This document shows positions 13,363 through 26,319 of a stretch of DNA of 64,000 nucleotides, one piece after another; the first letter of the stretch is position 1, and each line of letters starts with the position of its first letter. Below the pieces are notes generated by a model. The model did not search any database. It saw only the letters and a list, made by a program, of their open reading frames with translations, and was not told where the DNA came from. The DNA is from Coffea arabica (Eukaryota; Streptophyta; Magnoliopsida; Gentianales; Rubiaceae), in NCBI RefSeq assembly GCF_036785885.1, contig NC_092330.1, forward strand, positions 10,202,525-10,266,524, given 5' to 3'. The position numbers were made by a program, and so were the translations under genes.

Positions 13363-13700
13363 ACAAAATTGAAACCTTAAAATGATTTGCTTATTCACTT
13401 AGGTTTTGTCAGTGTAAAAACTACTACCGTGTCTATTACAAAAGACAAAACTAGTTGCCAAATGGCAATGGTTAATAATTTCACATAAGCATTAATGACA
13501 TATAACAAATTAAGAATCAGTGATGAAGAAGTTAGCCGTTGATAATAAAACAGAATCACCTTTCTATATAAATGAAATTAGAGTTTTTTTCACTTTCACA
13601 TTCAGAGTTTGAAATCCTAGATTGATAATTTAGGAATGGAAAGCGTATGGAAAAGGGAGGAAGGATTTAGGGGAAAAAAAATTAGATAGTAGAGGTTCAC
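13363..13700. other. Intergenic, no feature seen
   Basis: AT-rich sequence between the dispersed repeat and the spaced short repeat. I see no coding sequence or repeat structure here. Confidence 0.5.
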
Positions 13701-13731
13701 CAACGTGCATTATAGGGGCCTATGTACATAT

Positions 13732-14045
13732 ATGAGATTGGACAAATGAAACTCGTTAAAGCGAAAATAAGTGACTGTAATTTAAATTTGCATGGCCTCT
13801 CTATGTAAATGCGATTGGACGGTTCGACAACTGAAGTGCAATAAAATGAGCCGTCTAAAAAAATGAGATTGGACAGTAAAGACCCACAAAAGCACGCTAC
13901 CGGTTGATAAGATACAGAGTCGCATTTTCACATGAATGAGATTGGACGATCGGGACTCACTTAAGAGCATAAAAGTAGCCCGTTTATACAAATGAGATTG
14001 GACAAGTGAGACCCACTAAAGTGAAAATAACTGATTATATGTAAT
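13732..14045 (+). repeat. Degenerate tandem repeat with ATGAGATTGGAC core
   Basis: The core ATG(A/C)GATTGGAC occurs at 13732, 13809, 13863, 13936 and 13992, usually followed by a GAC(C/T)C-type word and CACTAAAG. Spacings are 77, 54, 73 and 56 bases, which suggests a pair-based unit of about 130 bp. A related piece, TGGCCCCTCTATGAAAAT, follows near 14056. Confidence 0.7.
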
Positions 14046-14226
14046 TTGAATTAGCATGGCCCCTCTATGAAAATATCCTGGATCGGACTTATATTTGTAA
14101 GTGGAGCCTAATAGGATAATTGTTCTTGGGTCTACTATACATTACATTCGGCCGAATCCTTGGCATTTTAACCCTGATCCAATAGGAGAATACCTTTTGG
14201 TCAAACAAATGCCCTACACTCCCAAC

Positions 14227-14599
14227 TAGGGTTGCAAACAAATTAAATCGACTCGCGAACTCAAACATCGAGATCGAGCTGATCAAGTCGAACTCGAATT
14301 CGAATTTGAATTCAAAAATATTAAATTCGTTAACTGATGATTATATATATATAGTTTATTTTAAATGTAAAATTACACACATATATATATTCCTAATATT
14401 TTATTATTTTATTATAAATTATTATTTTATTCATTTATAAAAAATAAAATAATTATTTGTTATATTTTTTAAGCTCAAGCTTGACCTAAATATTTTGAAC
14501 TCGTCAAACTCAAGCTCGAGTTCAAATTTTATAAAATTACGTTGAGACTCGACTCGATTAGACCGATACTCGATTCGACTCAATTCGTTTGCATCCTTA
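14227..14599. mobile_element. hAT-like MITE
   Basis: The ends TAGGGTTGCAAACAAATT and, inverted, TAAGGATGCAAACGAATT are typical of plant hAT-type non-autonomous elements. The 8-bp flanks CTCCCAAC and CCCCCAAG match at 6 of 8 bases. The inside has paired ACTCGAATTCGAATT and CAAGCTCGAG-type words. No transposase is present. Confidence 0.7.
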
Positions 14600-15600
14600 C
14601 CCCCAAGCCTAAACTTTTCAGGATTGAGAGTAGAATGATTGAAATAAATGTAGCAAGAACTAGAGTTGGTATTGAAAAGAAAACCCAAAATCAAGTAGGT
14701 GCCAAAATCTAACTGGAGGACAGGAGTTCATAAGTTACTAGAACTCAAAACATAATGGAGGAGAGGTAGGAACAATTGCAGGAGGTAACAGTTGCTCATA
14801 GGTACCAACCGTTCCGAAAGATTGATGGTCAAGATTTGATCAATAATGTAAGGTTCAGATTATATCTTGTATATTGTTTAACATCATTTTTCATATCATG
14901 TATGAGATTCACAAAATTTTATTCTATAATTACACGTTATTGAAAGTGAATTATATTATATACACACAAAATTACATTTTGTGCATTTTACACAAAATCG
15001 GTCTGAACGATTTTTCTGATGATTGTTTGGACCCAATGTCCAAACATAATTGACAAATACTGTGAACTTGATTTTGTAAAGATTATTGAAAGAAAAAGTT
15101 TTTCCAACTCCCAAAAAATGATGTTTATTTTCCAAATGAGGCTGCTTGCATTTCAAAAATACAACTTTTGGAAAGTACACATTTTATGAATGCGACTTTT
15201 GAAAATTCTTTGTATTACGAGTTATTTTTTTTAATGGCCTATTTTACATTTCACATGCTAACCTTAATCACTTTGATTACTTCAGCCAAAAAAAAAATTA
15301 TAAAATATTTTGCCTGCACATGCTAACCTTAATCACTTCAATTAACCTTTAATCAGACTGATAATTTTTCATGACTTTTTTTTTTCTTTACATTGAACAT
15401 GCTAACCTTAATCCTTTTGATAATCCAAGCTTAACCAGGTTGATTATTTCAGCATAAAGTCCCTGGTGATATCTATTAATCAACCAAACCGATGTTTCCT
15501 GTCTTTAAGTCAAGGCTGATAGTTTAACTCATGTACAGAACTGAAAAAGGGATCCTAGGTACATGTAAAAAGTAAAAATATGTATAAACTCCTTTTAATT
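14600..15600. other. Intergenic region downstream of the host gene
   Basis: No gene was found. Three imperfect copies of CATGCTAACCTTAATC occur at about 15256, 15319 and 15401, spaced about 63 and 82 bases, each followed by TTGATTA-like sequence. These form a small degenerate tandem repeat. The other open frames are random. Confidence 0.5.
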
Positions 15601-15958
15601 CACAGCTTAATGCATTAATAGGTTACCCTCAAACATAAATTTACAAGAATTAGACCAAACAGTCAGCAAGTACAGGATAAGATCTCGTTCTGTCTGATTT
15701 AGCACTGTCCAGAATATAAACTTGAAACTATATAAGAGATGAAACCTGACACAGTTTTGCAAAACCACAACACTGATTCTAAACTACACTGCTGAAAAGC
15801 TACGATTACAAATTTTGTCAATAACTATATACTTAAATGCCAATTAAAGATACAAGTGTTTCCAGTACCAAGGTCTCAACTGTTATTGTACAGAACCTCT
15901 TATTCCTACAACTGAATTTCTACGTTCTAGTCAGTTGATGTGCCTCACCTTACTCAAT

Positions 15959-18900
15959 CTAGGACCTCTCTTCATCCGATTGAGATGGTTGTACATCAAC
16001 AAAAAACTCCTCCACTGAAATGAAAATGCAAGAATTAGGGAAACAAATGCTGTAGTCTAGATGAAAGCTCTGAAGTAAACGAGTTTAAGCAGTTAGAACA
16101 AGCTGACCTGGAGAACTTTCAGGCTTACCTATATCCTCTTGCTCGGGAGAATCAAGCAAAATATCAGAATCGGATGGCAAAAAGGGGGAACCAGGATAAT
16201 TTCCAAGAGGTCCTAAATCTGCATATTTTCAAAGAAAAACATATAGTTTAAATCATCAGCATATGATACCATTGAAGAAGTAGAAATATGATGGCCATAA
16301 GTAGCATATCAAACGGCAATAAATAGGATATCATATGAAGGCTACATCATTACCAGCAACGCAATGTGTTGGAATCTCAAAACCAACTTGGAATTTAAAC
16401 ATAAAATATAGTTTCAGGAGAAAATCAAGACTTTTGAGCATTTACAAAATGCACATTGTATCCCGCCTAAAAGAAAAAAGAATAGGGTTCATATTCTCAT
16501 ACCATTTTATTTTCAGACGAGCATGCAATCAAAATTGGGATGCACATTTCAAGCGTTTCATGATCAATCGCTAAAGACTACACCTAAGAAACTATTCAAA
16601 GGTCTCTAGATTCCAAGGTGAACAATAGCTGTAAATTACGGACAAGAATGACTCTTGAGTATGAGAAAATTATGCAGGGATCTCAGGGTAACTTCTAATT
16701 GTACAGCAGAGAACAGAGAGTAAAAGATTTTCATCCAACTGTAAGACTACAAATTTTGGTCTATGACTGGTCATGGGAAAATAAGTTTCACAACGGCAAC
16801 TAGAAATAAGGTAGCCCAGAATGCTAGTGTATGAGAGTCATGGGCATTGTGCTCCTCCCCAAAGGTTAATCTTACTATTTGGCGGTCACATTAGTATTGG
16901 ACTCCTTCCCAAATGTTGAGCCATTACTTGGCAATCACGCTGTTGTTGGGCTCCTCCCCCAAAAGCTAACCCATGCACTTCCTGGAGGTTTCTTCTTTGG
17001 GCAGAAAAGGAAAATATATAACTGCAGAAGCAATGTGAATACCACTTGGCTCCTCAAAGATTCTGACATATTTCACCATTAAAAGGTTTATAAAGTGAAA
17101 TCATTTAAACTACTACATATCAAGGATCAATGTTGTCCTAGTAAACCAATTCTCTTCACCAATAAACTTGACGTCTATTTTTTAATGAAGCAGGGGTTCA
17201 CGACACAAAAGAGTGAAAAGACACAAAACATTTAATAATTCTTTAGTTCTTATCATTAAAAAGACATACCTCCTAAGTTTGACAAATCTGCTGTTAAGTC
17301 CGAAAGGCTGAAGTTCCAGGGGATCTGAGCCAACGATCTAAGAGAATCTCTTGAGTTTCCGTTTCCGTTATCTTGAGGAAGTTGCAATCCAACTGAACTT
17401 GCCACATCAGATGTAAATGCCGTATCAAGTGCTGATGTATCAACTCCCATTCCTGACATTTCCGATGCCGTGAAGGGAAAATGGCCACTGGATGCTACTG
17501 AAGTAGGGCTTACAGGCATCTCTGACATTGATGACATCGCACTACTTGGTGCGATAGCAGCTGGTACATCAGCAGCCCCGCTGTCCATGACCATCCTGTA
17601 GAAAGAACAACTGTACAGTAAGTAGAAGCCTCGGACACATATTATGCCATCCTCAATTGGAAAGAGAAAAAGAAGAGGGAAATGGGCAATGCAATATTAT
17701 GTACAGAAACCAAAGTTGAAAAGGAAGGTATTAACAAGTTAATGTGCATAAAATCTTGATACCACATGTTGAAAAAATTTTTACAACTTGAAGCACAATG
17801 GAGAACTTTACAGAAAACCAAAAAAAGAACCAACATATATACAGGGGGAAAAAATAAAGCACCAAAAAAAAAAATCTCACTCATTTCCAGCATTTATCCG
17901 CATGGGATGGAAGTTGCCTGGTGCAGGCACGCCATTAACCCCATGAGGGCTAGATATTCCACAGGCCATTGGGTCAAGATGAGGTTGACCAGTAACTGAC
18001 ACTGGAGGCGGTTGTAAGACAGGGTATCCCATTGGTAATGTGTTGCCTGCACTGCAAAGAAGTGGATTTAAATACATTCCTAACACATTATTTTTTAGAA
18101 TGTTTCAAACATCTGCAGAAAGCTATTAACAAAGAAAAATCACTTCATTCAACTCATAATTCCTGAATGCACTGAAAAGCAATGAGAACATTAGTTAATG
18201 AAGAGAACAGGGGGCATGAGAAAAATTGCATTGACTAGCACAATCTAAAGGGTGACAAAAACTAAAGAAGTCAAAGATAAATCCATATTCTCAACAAGTC
18301 AAGATCATGGACAAGAAAGACCAAGTTAAAACAAAGCAGAAAAGCTATTAATCCATAAGACTCTATTTGAACCAATTAGTTTACAATCCCAGAATATGAA
18401 GCACAAACACTCAAGGAGAGACATGTAATAAATTGTACACAAATTTTATTCTTCTCTAAGTTTAATACTCTTAGAGAGTACAGTTACATAGGGGCCATGT
18501 GAAGGATGCATAGAAGAATACATATGGCACAAGCTTGGTAGACATATAGCATTCTTTTTCCTTTCAGAAAGGTTCTACATAGATCAGTACCAAGATTCCA
18601 AGAATTTATTTTCCTTTAGCAAAAATCTGAGCAATTAAAGTTTTCAAGTGTTAAGTTCATTCAAACTAATTGGCACTATTCGGTACTAACATTTCCTCTA
18701 CAGACTGATCTTAATTAGTCGATTACTTGTCATGTCCTCATCTCTTCATAAATCCAGTGCAAGCCTCTCAATGTGATGCCACATTCATGACTGAGTCTAC
18801 AACAGCCCTTAGATCTCACAATAAGGCTAGACTTCTAGTTCTTTGGAGCTTTGTCATCAAAGACGGAGCCAGAAGTTTTTCTATGGGGGACAAGATTAAA

Positions 18901-21900
18901 TATCAAATGAATAGTGTATTGCAAGTTGCATCATAAAAACCTTGCAATTTTTTGTTGGAGGAAAATTTTTATCTTAAAAGGATTTCTTTAAAAACTTTCA
19001 AATTTCTAAAGGGTTAAACAAATTTCTAGATCATTGGGGTTGGTGGCCGCTCCATAGCTCCATCTTTGTTTGTAACAGATCAAGGGGGGGGGGGGGGAAA
19101 GAAAAGAAGAAATGTAGTTGGGCATGTCAGCATAGGCTATTTATTTCAATCAAAGCAACTTGTTCAAAGATAGGAAATTTCCAGCACCAAATTACTTTAG
19201 TTTAATGTTCTCAAAAAAAAAAAATTTCCCGCAAGCCATAAATCCTACTAAATTGTGTGGTCAAAAGCAATCATTTTGACTTCAATATCTTGTGAATTTG
19301 ACAAAATGCGCACCCCATAACATCTCCAAATAAGTAAAGAATCTATTGGCTGATAATCATTGAATGATATCTTTACCTGGCATGGGATGAATCCCATTCT
19401 GTATAGGAGCCAATGGAATTTTTGGAGGTGGAGGATACTTCATGAGATTAAACTGATGAACAAGCAAGTGATTGAACAAGGTTATCTGTTTCTTCAATTT
19501 AAGCCTGATGTAATAGGCCCGAAAAAAATCAGCATTCTCTTCTTCCAACTTCTGCCATACTGTATACCAAAAGATGGAATAAGTAATCAGCTAAAAGACC
19601 AAAACCAATCATCTGTTTGGAAATAAGGGAATCTGCAATATTTGCTTAATATTGTTGTATCACCACAAGGGGAATAAATCATCACTCATGATCTTTATAA
19701 ATGAAGAAAAACTACAATAAAAACACATTCAACTAACACTTCATAATATGCAGTCAGAGAACGACTCATACAGGAATTATTTGTATAGTAGTGCAAATCA
19801 GACAACTATAGACCACAATAAAACCTTCACTGATAGCTTCACACCTACCCAAAGTTGTAAAGCCAGGATCTATCCTTGCACGAGTCAGAAGTGTTTTCAC
19901 CACTTCATCTCTATTCATGTACAACTGAAGGCAACGTTCTATTAAGTTCTGGACCTACAGGAGACCAATTTATGCGATCAGTTTAGATAATCTTTCAGGT
20001 TCCCTATGAAACACAGTTTGAACAATTGATGAAGCAAACAGAAACATAGAGAATTCCTTACAAGTTCAATGTCCTGACGTTGAACCTTCCTCCCATCACT
20101 ACTGGACACTGAAACTGAACCTGAATCTGCTATAGGAGCTTCTGTTGCATTATTCTGTTGGTCATTTTGGGACTCCTGTGACATCTGGGTTGAAGGTTGT
20201 AATTCTTGTGCATTTGGAGAATCCTGCAAAAAGTTTCTTCATCTGATTACCAGGGAAACCTACTCAAACATCCAGATGATATCAAGCCAATGAAATGTAT
20301 ATCAATAGGCAGCATTCGATTCCTTTGTTCAAGTTGAATACATAAAATATTCTTAAAAAAAGGAACAAGAAAATCATGAAGTAGGAACAATAGATCAAAG
20401 AATATGATCCTCATGAACAGGGAACCAAATAATTACTCTATCAGAATCAACTCCTGAGCAGTAGGAAAATATCATGCAGTTCAATAGATCAAAGAATGCT
20501 TTACAGTTGAAAGACTTCTGGAATAATCACAGCCTTTTTTTATTTTAGGGTACTTTTGTCTCTTAAGTTCAGCAAAAGTAGCATAAAATCTATCTTATGT
20601 TGTTTATCCATTGACCAAGAATTATCCATAAGCTGTTTGTTCTAAAGAGCCAAAAAACATCTAGCAACTTTGGCTGACTTTAAACATCTTAGCATCGCGA
20701 TTCCTGCAGTCCTATTTACATTGTTTTCCATCATAAAGTGGGAAAGATAATCTCTCAGATGCCATTCCAATGGATATTTTTAATACTAAAATAAACATTT
20801 TATAGTCCGGATATCAATTTATTTATGTAACAACTTTCAAATAATACTAGCTACACACGTCTCTGTGAATTCTTGTGTTGGTACAAACATTTACATGAGA
20901 AATTTTGTAATTTCAGCAATCAGATAAAGTATCCTTATCCAAGTCTCCTCTATCAGACAATATATCAATTAGAAGTTGATTGTATATTTTGGAGGTACAA
21001 GTAGAACAAATAGTTAAAGGAAGCAGTTAATCTTCTATTCATCAGATATTTACACAACCTGCTAGACTAGTAAGTACAAAGCATCAAACTCTCATAACTC
21101 TGGACCAGAGCTGCTAAAAGTTTGCATCATGCATCCATCTTTCATTAACATACATTGAGGAAATATCCAAATATTATTACAACCTAATATAGGTGCCAAA
21201 GATAATGCATAATTGACAACAATATGGCACCAGAATGACAGGACATACTGTTTCCTACAATTCAAAAGCTAGTGAAGAAATGCAGTGGACCACCATGACA
21301 TTGCATCAAAAGCCATAAAATGCTGTCTTCCTATTGATTTGGCTAACCATTTGCAATATCACCAACAAAATGCAATGACATGCAGATAGAAAGAGTCGGA
21401 TTGGATCCTTCACATCGGAACTCTCCATCTTTACATCTAAATCAATTCAAACACTTCTCCAGTCATCTTCTCTTATAATACTTACATATGAATCAATCAC
21501 AGACCCTTACAATATGCTCTTGATTTCACATGGCAGATAGATATGAATTAGCAGAACTGTAGCTTTGGGCAACACAACCTCATCGTTTGCATATGAAATT
21601 ACGACCATGGCATAAATAAGATGGACCCCTGTGGATGGGAGCTCATTCATCAAGATCTTTACAGATTGATTATGAAAATTAATCATAACTGAAAATGGTG
21701 CTCAAAGTTTATTCTCCACTATTATTCTTGGTTTCAAAGGCCACATGCAATAAATTCTATGCAATAAGATATCACACTTCAAGTTCTGAACTGGGTAAAT
21801 GTATGAGACATTATGAAGCATATAACATCGCCACGATTAACAAAACAACATTGTTCCAATGCACTATGATCCTTCCAAGATAACAAACAATTATTTGCTC

Positions 21901-22096
21901 CTGAATGTTTGTGGTTATCCAATTGTCTGTGGCGATCATAGGAAAACTGATTCACCGTACAAAGGCAGGAGGAGCTGATTGCAGCAGGTCAAGAACTGGA
22001 CAAGATTTTGTGAGTCTTTATGGCACCCAAGCTAGATGTTCAGTAATTACCATCAAAATCTCTATTGAAACAATCAATTACCTGCGAGTTTTTCAT
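15959..22096 (-). CDS. Conserved plant protein of unknown function (367 aa, 8 coding exons)
   Basis: Coding exons, 5' to 3' on the minus strand: 22096-22082, 20223-20062, 19954-19849, 19559-19377, 18046-17881, 17595-17270, 16218-16129, 16014-15959. All junctions are GT/AG and the reading phase is kept throughout, giving 1104 nt with the stop. The start ATG at 22096 gives MKNSQ, which joins DSPNAQEL in phase; no better Met is present in the second coding exon. Residues 1-59 are Gln/Ser/Asn-rich. Residues 60-150 form the best-conserved-looking core (CLQLYMNRDEVV, then VWQKLEEENADFFRAYY, then a PPPPKIP segment). Residues 156-320 are Pro/Ser/Gly-rich and low in complexity, and the C-terminus is acidic. 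From memory this fits the plant family listed as UCP009193, some members of which carry a doubtful 'angiotensin-converting enzyme 2' label; no peptidase motif is visible. No signal peptide or membrane segment is seen. The function is unknown. Confidence 0.85.
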
Positions 22097-22237
22097 CTTA
22101 ACTAATTCTAAGTTGACAACATCTCTCCAAAAAGCCCCAGCATCTTAATATAAGTTGTAAAAGTTTTCTGAGTTCACCAGTACAACAAGTTAGTTGCTTC
22201 TAATGGATCAGGAACAACTACTTGAAGCACTTTGTAC
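22082..22237 (-). other. Exon 2 of the host gene: 5'UTR plus start codon
   Basis: An acceptor at 22238-22242 (CTCAG on the minus strand) and a donor GTAATTG after 22082 bound this exon. Only its last 15 nt are coding. It contains an upstream ORF (22143-22108). It is absent from the broken copy at 42994-48152, where the sequence jumps past it. Confidence 0.7.
22108..22143 (-). promoter_or_regulatory. Upstream ORF in the host-gene 5'UTR (11 codons)
   Basis: ATG at 22143-22141 opens an 11-residue frame (MLGLFGEMLST) ending in TAG at 22110-22108, 11 nt before the main ATG. It could lower translation of the main frame. Its role is inferred from position only. Confidence 0.45.
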
Positions 22238-24805
22238 CTGAGAAAAAGAAAGATGCTGTAAATTATTATAATCCACCGGAGAACATGGAGAACTATAATC
22301 TCTAGTTAAATTGAAGAGAGAAATTCCACAAAGAGAGAAGGAAAACAAATCATTTGGCTAAGGCCAAAATCTACCCAAAAACACAAAAATGAGAAGAATA
22401 ACATAGAAAGACACAGAGAGGATAAAAGTCCCAACTGGATACACTTAACCGGACCGAAGAACCATCAGAGGTCTTTAGCCAACCATACATATATATTTTT
22501 TCCTTAGCAAGCTGAATAATCAGCACTCAGTATTACTTAGGCCTGTTGTTGTTTCGTGTGCCATTTTTAGCCAGCAGCAAAAATTTGACTACCAGAAAAT
22601 CTGTTCAAAACTTTGGGCTAACAAAGTTTTAGCTGCCATTTTGTGAATGTTCAAAACAATATAACTGCATTTGCTTTAATTGGCACTGCCTTAATGTAGC
22701 ACAGCTCGCAGTCATGAACTCGGAAAAGTGGCCAATCAAATGCATCATGGGCAGCCTCCAGCTCATAGTGTCAGGCTAGAAATACTGAAGTACATTATTT
22801 TAAGTGCCCAGCAACTAGTCAAGAAAACAATACCAGATCTCTAATCAACATCTATGCATTAATACTCAACAAAAACATAATTGGCACAGTCCAATTCTGT
22901 GAATCCCTCATTTTACATCCCCTTAAATGTGAATGGTCAATAGGATGACATAAGATCAAGTCGAAAGCATAAACCTTTGAGCATTATTTGCCAAAGCATT
23001 TATTTGTATTTAGGCCTCAAGTTGAAATCAACAATTAGCATAAAATCAACATAAAGGGGTGCCAACAGTTGTTAGTAAAGCATTGATTCTTGTAGACACC
23101 AAAATTTTACCAATTCATTTTATTTTTATTGTTATCTTTATTTTTTTAAGTTGTTTAGATGAAATCATTTTTACTTAATTGGTTTTCTTTTGTAGGAAAG
23201 TGAAGAAAGGAAAAGAAAGAAAATGGAAGTGAAAAAAGATTTTTGCAAAAAAAAAAAAAATCAGAAATGAATTTTTGGATAAATGAAATTTTTTGGGAAG
23301 ATATTTGGGCCCAATGGGTACCCAAGTATTTCCCAACATTTCCTATCAAATAATGGGTACAATTGGGATGCATCCCATTTTACGCCCAACATCAAATTAC
23401 AATACCCATCCCGCCCAAAGTCCCTTTGGGCATGGGTAGCCCATTGGGACTTGGGACAAATTGCCACCTCTAGCCTCAACTAAGTGGAATATAATTTGAT
23501 TTATGTCTTATCTTTTGGTTCATATCCATTATTTTAACACTTCCAGAAATCAAATAATTCTTCTTCATAGACATAACACATTTTAAACTTTCTCTGTCTT
23601 ACATTTTCACCGTGTAAATCACGTTCTTCATTTCCACTTTCTGTGAAAAGCTTCTTAAGGGTAGAGGCACAAAAATGTACCACATCTCGCATCTAAAAAA
23701 ATCACATAATAAAGAATCTGTGGCATCATAAAATCCGAAATCCCCCCACTTCCAGAAAATGTTTTCATTTTCAACTCAAACAAATTCCTATTTTCATCTA
23801 AACTTGCTGTTGAAATTAAAGAAAAAAGGAAAAGAACCTTGACAGTCGTACAAAGGCAATTAGTTGAATCAAACCCAACACAACTCCTGGCAATAAGTAT
23901 ACTACATCTAAATTCTTAGGTAACTACCAGCTCCAAATTGGTTTAAAAAACTCAAGCACTCTGACATCTGGCAGTTATAAACTTGACAGTCATCAAGTGC
24001 CATGTGATCTCCTTTTAGCTCAGTTAAACAATCAGACTAGTAGTCAAAAAATCGAAATGGAGGAAATTAGCATAGGCAAAATCTAGCTAGTATTTTTACA
24101 GACAATAAAGAGTGGCACAAAAATTAGCAAATCCATGAAGTCAAAAAATAGTCTCCAAACCATTCAAATTTCATGTTTTAAAATTGAGTAGTCAAAATCA
24201 TCATTCTAAAACAAAATTAAGCTCCTAACAATCAGGTATACGGTTATTCTCCAACAGCTTTCCAGATAACCAGTTGTTTTCATTGCCAAATTTCTGACCT
24301 GTATACAGTTTCTATAATCTATTTTTTTTTTTTAGAAATCAATAGCTATTTAACCAAACAAACTGAAGAACAACATAAAACATGAGATTTTAAAAAACCC
24401 AAAAAATCTTTCTCCATGTTTGTGCACATACACTTTTGTCCTTTCTAATTTTTTCTTTCACTTTCAAGACTTTTAAACAGCCAACAAACAATTATAATAC
24501 CACAACCAACCCAACAAACAGCTTAACAAGATTGCAGCTTTACAGTCTTCATCCGAAAAAAAATAACAAGTTCCAAAATTACGAAACTTTGACAAATCAA
24601 ACAGCAAGTATGAGAGGGTCTTTAGCCTCCTTCCTTTGGGAGCCAAGAAAAAACAATTTTGTAGCACTAGGAATTAATGACAAAGACATTAAAAAGACTC
24701 AGATGGGCAGATCTAATCAAACTCTCAAATGCACAAATAAAGCAGTAAACTTTCTGCAAGACTAAAAAAGTCCAAAATTTTGCAGAACCCAATAAGAATA
24801 CTCAC
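22238..24805 (-). other. Intron 1 of the host gene, with transposon remnants
   Basis: A long intron of about 2.57 kb in the 5'UTR. At 23091 it has TGTAGACACCAAAATTT, the same start as the large LTR-type element at 5195, but similarity lasts only about 50 bases. At about 23290-23474 it has a piece rich in TGGGTACCC-like words ending TTGCCACCTCTA, which inverted (TAGAGGTGGCAA) is a common hAT end. The rest is unremarkable. Confidence 0.55.
23290..23474 (-). mobile_element. hAT-like element end (fragment)
   Basis: The terminal TAGAGGTGGCAATTTG on the minus strand, followed by repeats of CCCAATGGG and GGGTACCC words, matches a widespread plant hAT non-autonomous type. A clear partner end with an 8-bp duplication was not found, so it is probably truncated. 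Confidence 0.45.
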
Positions 24806-25046
24806 CCAAAGAATTAATTTTGAAGCTCCTTCATTCAAGAAACTAAAAGGGTTCTTTCCGACCCCAGCTGGCAGTAGAATTCTCAATTCAAACAAACTTA
24901 AATTTCAAAGAACAATCAAAAAAAAAAAAGAAAAAGGAATCTGAAGGGTAAGGGCCTTAGAAAATGAAGAAGAAGAAGAAGAGGGGTTTGGTCTGAAGAA
25001 GCAGAAGTGTGTTAGGGGATAAGAAGAAGCATAATAAGATAGATTT
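24806..25046 (-). other. Exon 1 of the host gene (non-coding 5'UTR), approximate 5' end
   Basis: The donor GTGAGTATTC follows CTTTGG at 24806. Upstream lies the CT-rich sequence typical of plant leaders (TTCTTCTTCTTCTTC complement at about 24966-24981). Short ATGs here run into stops, so it is untranslated. The same exon and its donor are kept in the broken copy at 47934-48152. The transcription start is not defined, and no convincing TATA box is seen near 25070-25100. Confidence 0.55.
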
Positions 25047-25919
25047 CTCTTCTCACATTTGACAAATTAACTGAAAAATGAATTTCTACGTTACTTACTG
25101 GCTTTTGACAACCGTACGGAGTAAAAAGGCCTTTGGAAAAGCTGCTCTATTTTGAATTCAACTGTTTCTAAAATTACAGTTCAATATTTTTAAATTTTTT
25201 AATTTTGAAAGGAAAATTTTGAATCATGTGTTAATCTGCGATTTGTTGGGGGCTTTTTTAGTCTGTTTCGGTGTAGCTAAAATTGGTGGAGTAAGCAAAA
25301 GTCAAGTAACGGAAAATAAAGGACCTTTTGGTTGCAAGTTTGGTTAATAAAAATAGGTTGGATAATACATGGAAAATTAGTGATAATTCCTCTAAATATT
25401 AAAAAAATTCTTTCTTATGTCTAAATTGTTATTGTCTAACTAACTATTTTTCTATAAAATTCTCATGACAAAATGAAACAAAAAACTTTGAAGTTTTCCT
25501 ACTTACAAACCATTCGGAAAGACAAACATAATTAATTTTCTTTCATTTTTGTCACACTTTCCCTTCTAATCTTACATTATTAGTTTTTAACTTTTTTTGT
25601 GCAAAGTATAATTAGCCTATGAAATCGAACCAACAACCATGATGATGATGGGTACTGCATACAAATTAGGTCGATTATTACTCTTGGTTTAGACATTGTT
25701 TGTTTATAATTTTGAGTCGTTATAAGATGATTATAAATTGACTATATAAATACCTTAATTTAATTATTTAGAAAACAAAATAAATTCTAAATTTATTTGA
25801 ATTTGTTATATTCCACAAAAATATAAATCGCAAAGATATGGAAGCAAACAAAACAGCTTTGAAACTAATTTTAAGAGTATCAATAAGGTGATCTTGCTTA
25901 TGCAAAATATCAAACACTA
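25047..25919. other. Upstream region of the host gene
   Basis: AT-rich promoter-side sequence. No coding region is seen. I could not identify a convincing TATA box or regulatory cluster. Confidence 0.4.
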
Positions 25920-26199
25920 AAGCCTATTTGATAACCTAATTCAGCACTTAAATTTAATGGAATCAGATCTTAATATATTTAGACCGTTTGATAATCAAAA
26001 ATTGAACATATGAATTAATTAAGTGGGACTAAATTTTCTAGGCAAAACTTACTCTCAAAATTAAGTGATAACCTATTCACTTATCACTAAATATGATATA
26101 CACTCAAATGTATTAGATTTAATACTGAACAATTTAATAATTTAATAGATTCAAATTTCAAATTCAAATTTCAGACTTCAGTTTTATCAAACACAGCTT
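25920..26199. mobile_element. Probable hAT-like MITE
   Basis: The ends AAGCCTATTTGATAACC and, inverted, AAGCTGTGTTTGATAAAAC pair imperfectly, and the inside is AT-rich with TTCAAATTTCAAATTCAAAT near the right end. These 'TTTGATAA' ends are common among plant MITEs. The target duplication is unclear. Confidence 0.5.
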
Positions 26200-26319
26200 A
26201 AATCTAAATCCTATTGATTAGTGCTATGAGGTTGCAAAGTATACAAATATAGAAAAAGAGGGGCGGAATCCACACCTCATATATTTATTAAACATTAATG
26301 CCCTTAGTTTTTATACAAA

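Noticed and set aside
23053-23474. Complete hAT element in intron 1 (AAGGGGTGCCAA to TTGCCACCTCTA)
   Set aside because: The left end is a weak match and no 8-bp duplication was found; only the right end was kept as a fragment.
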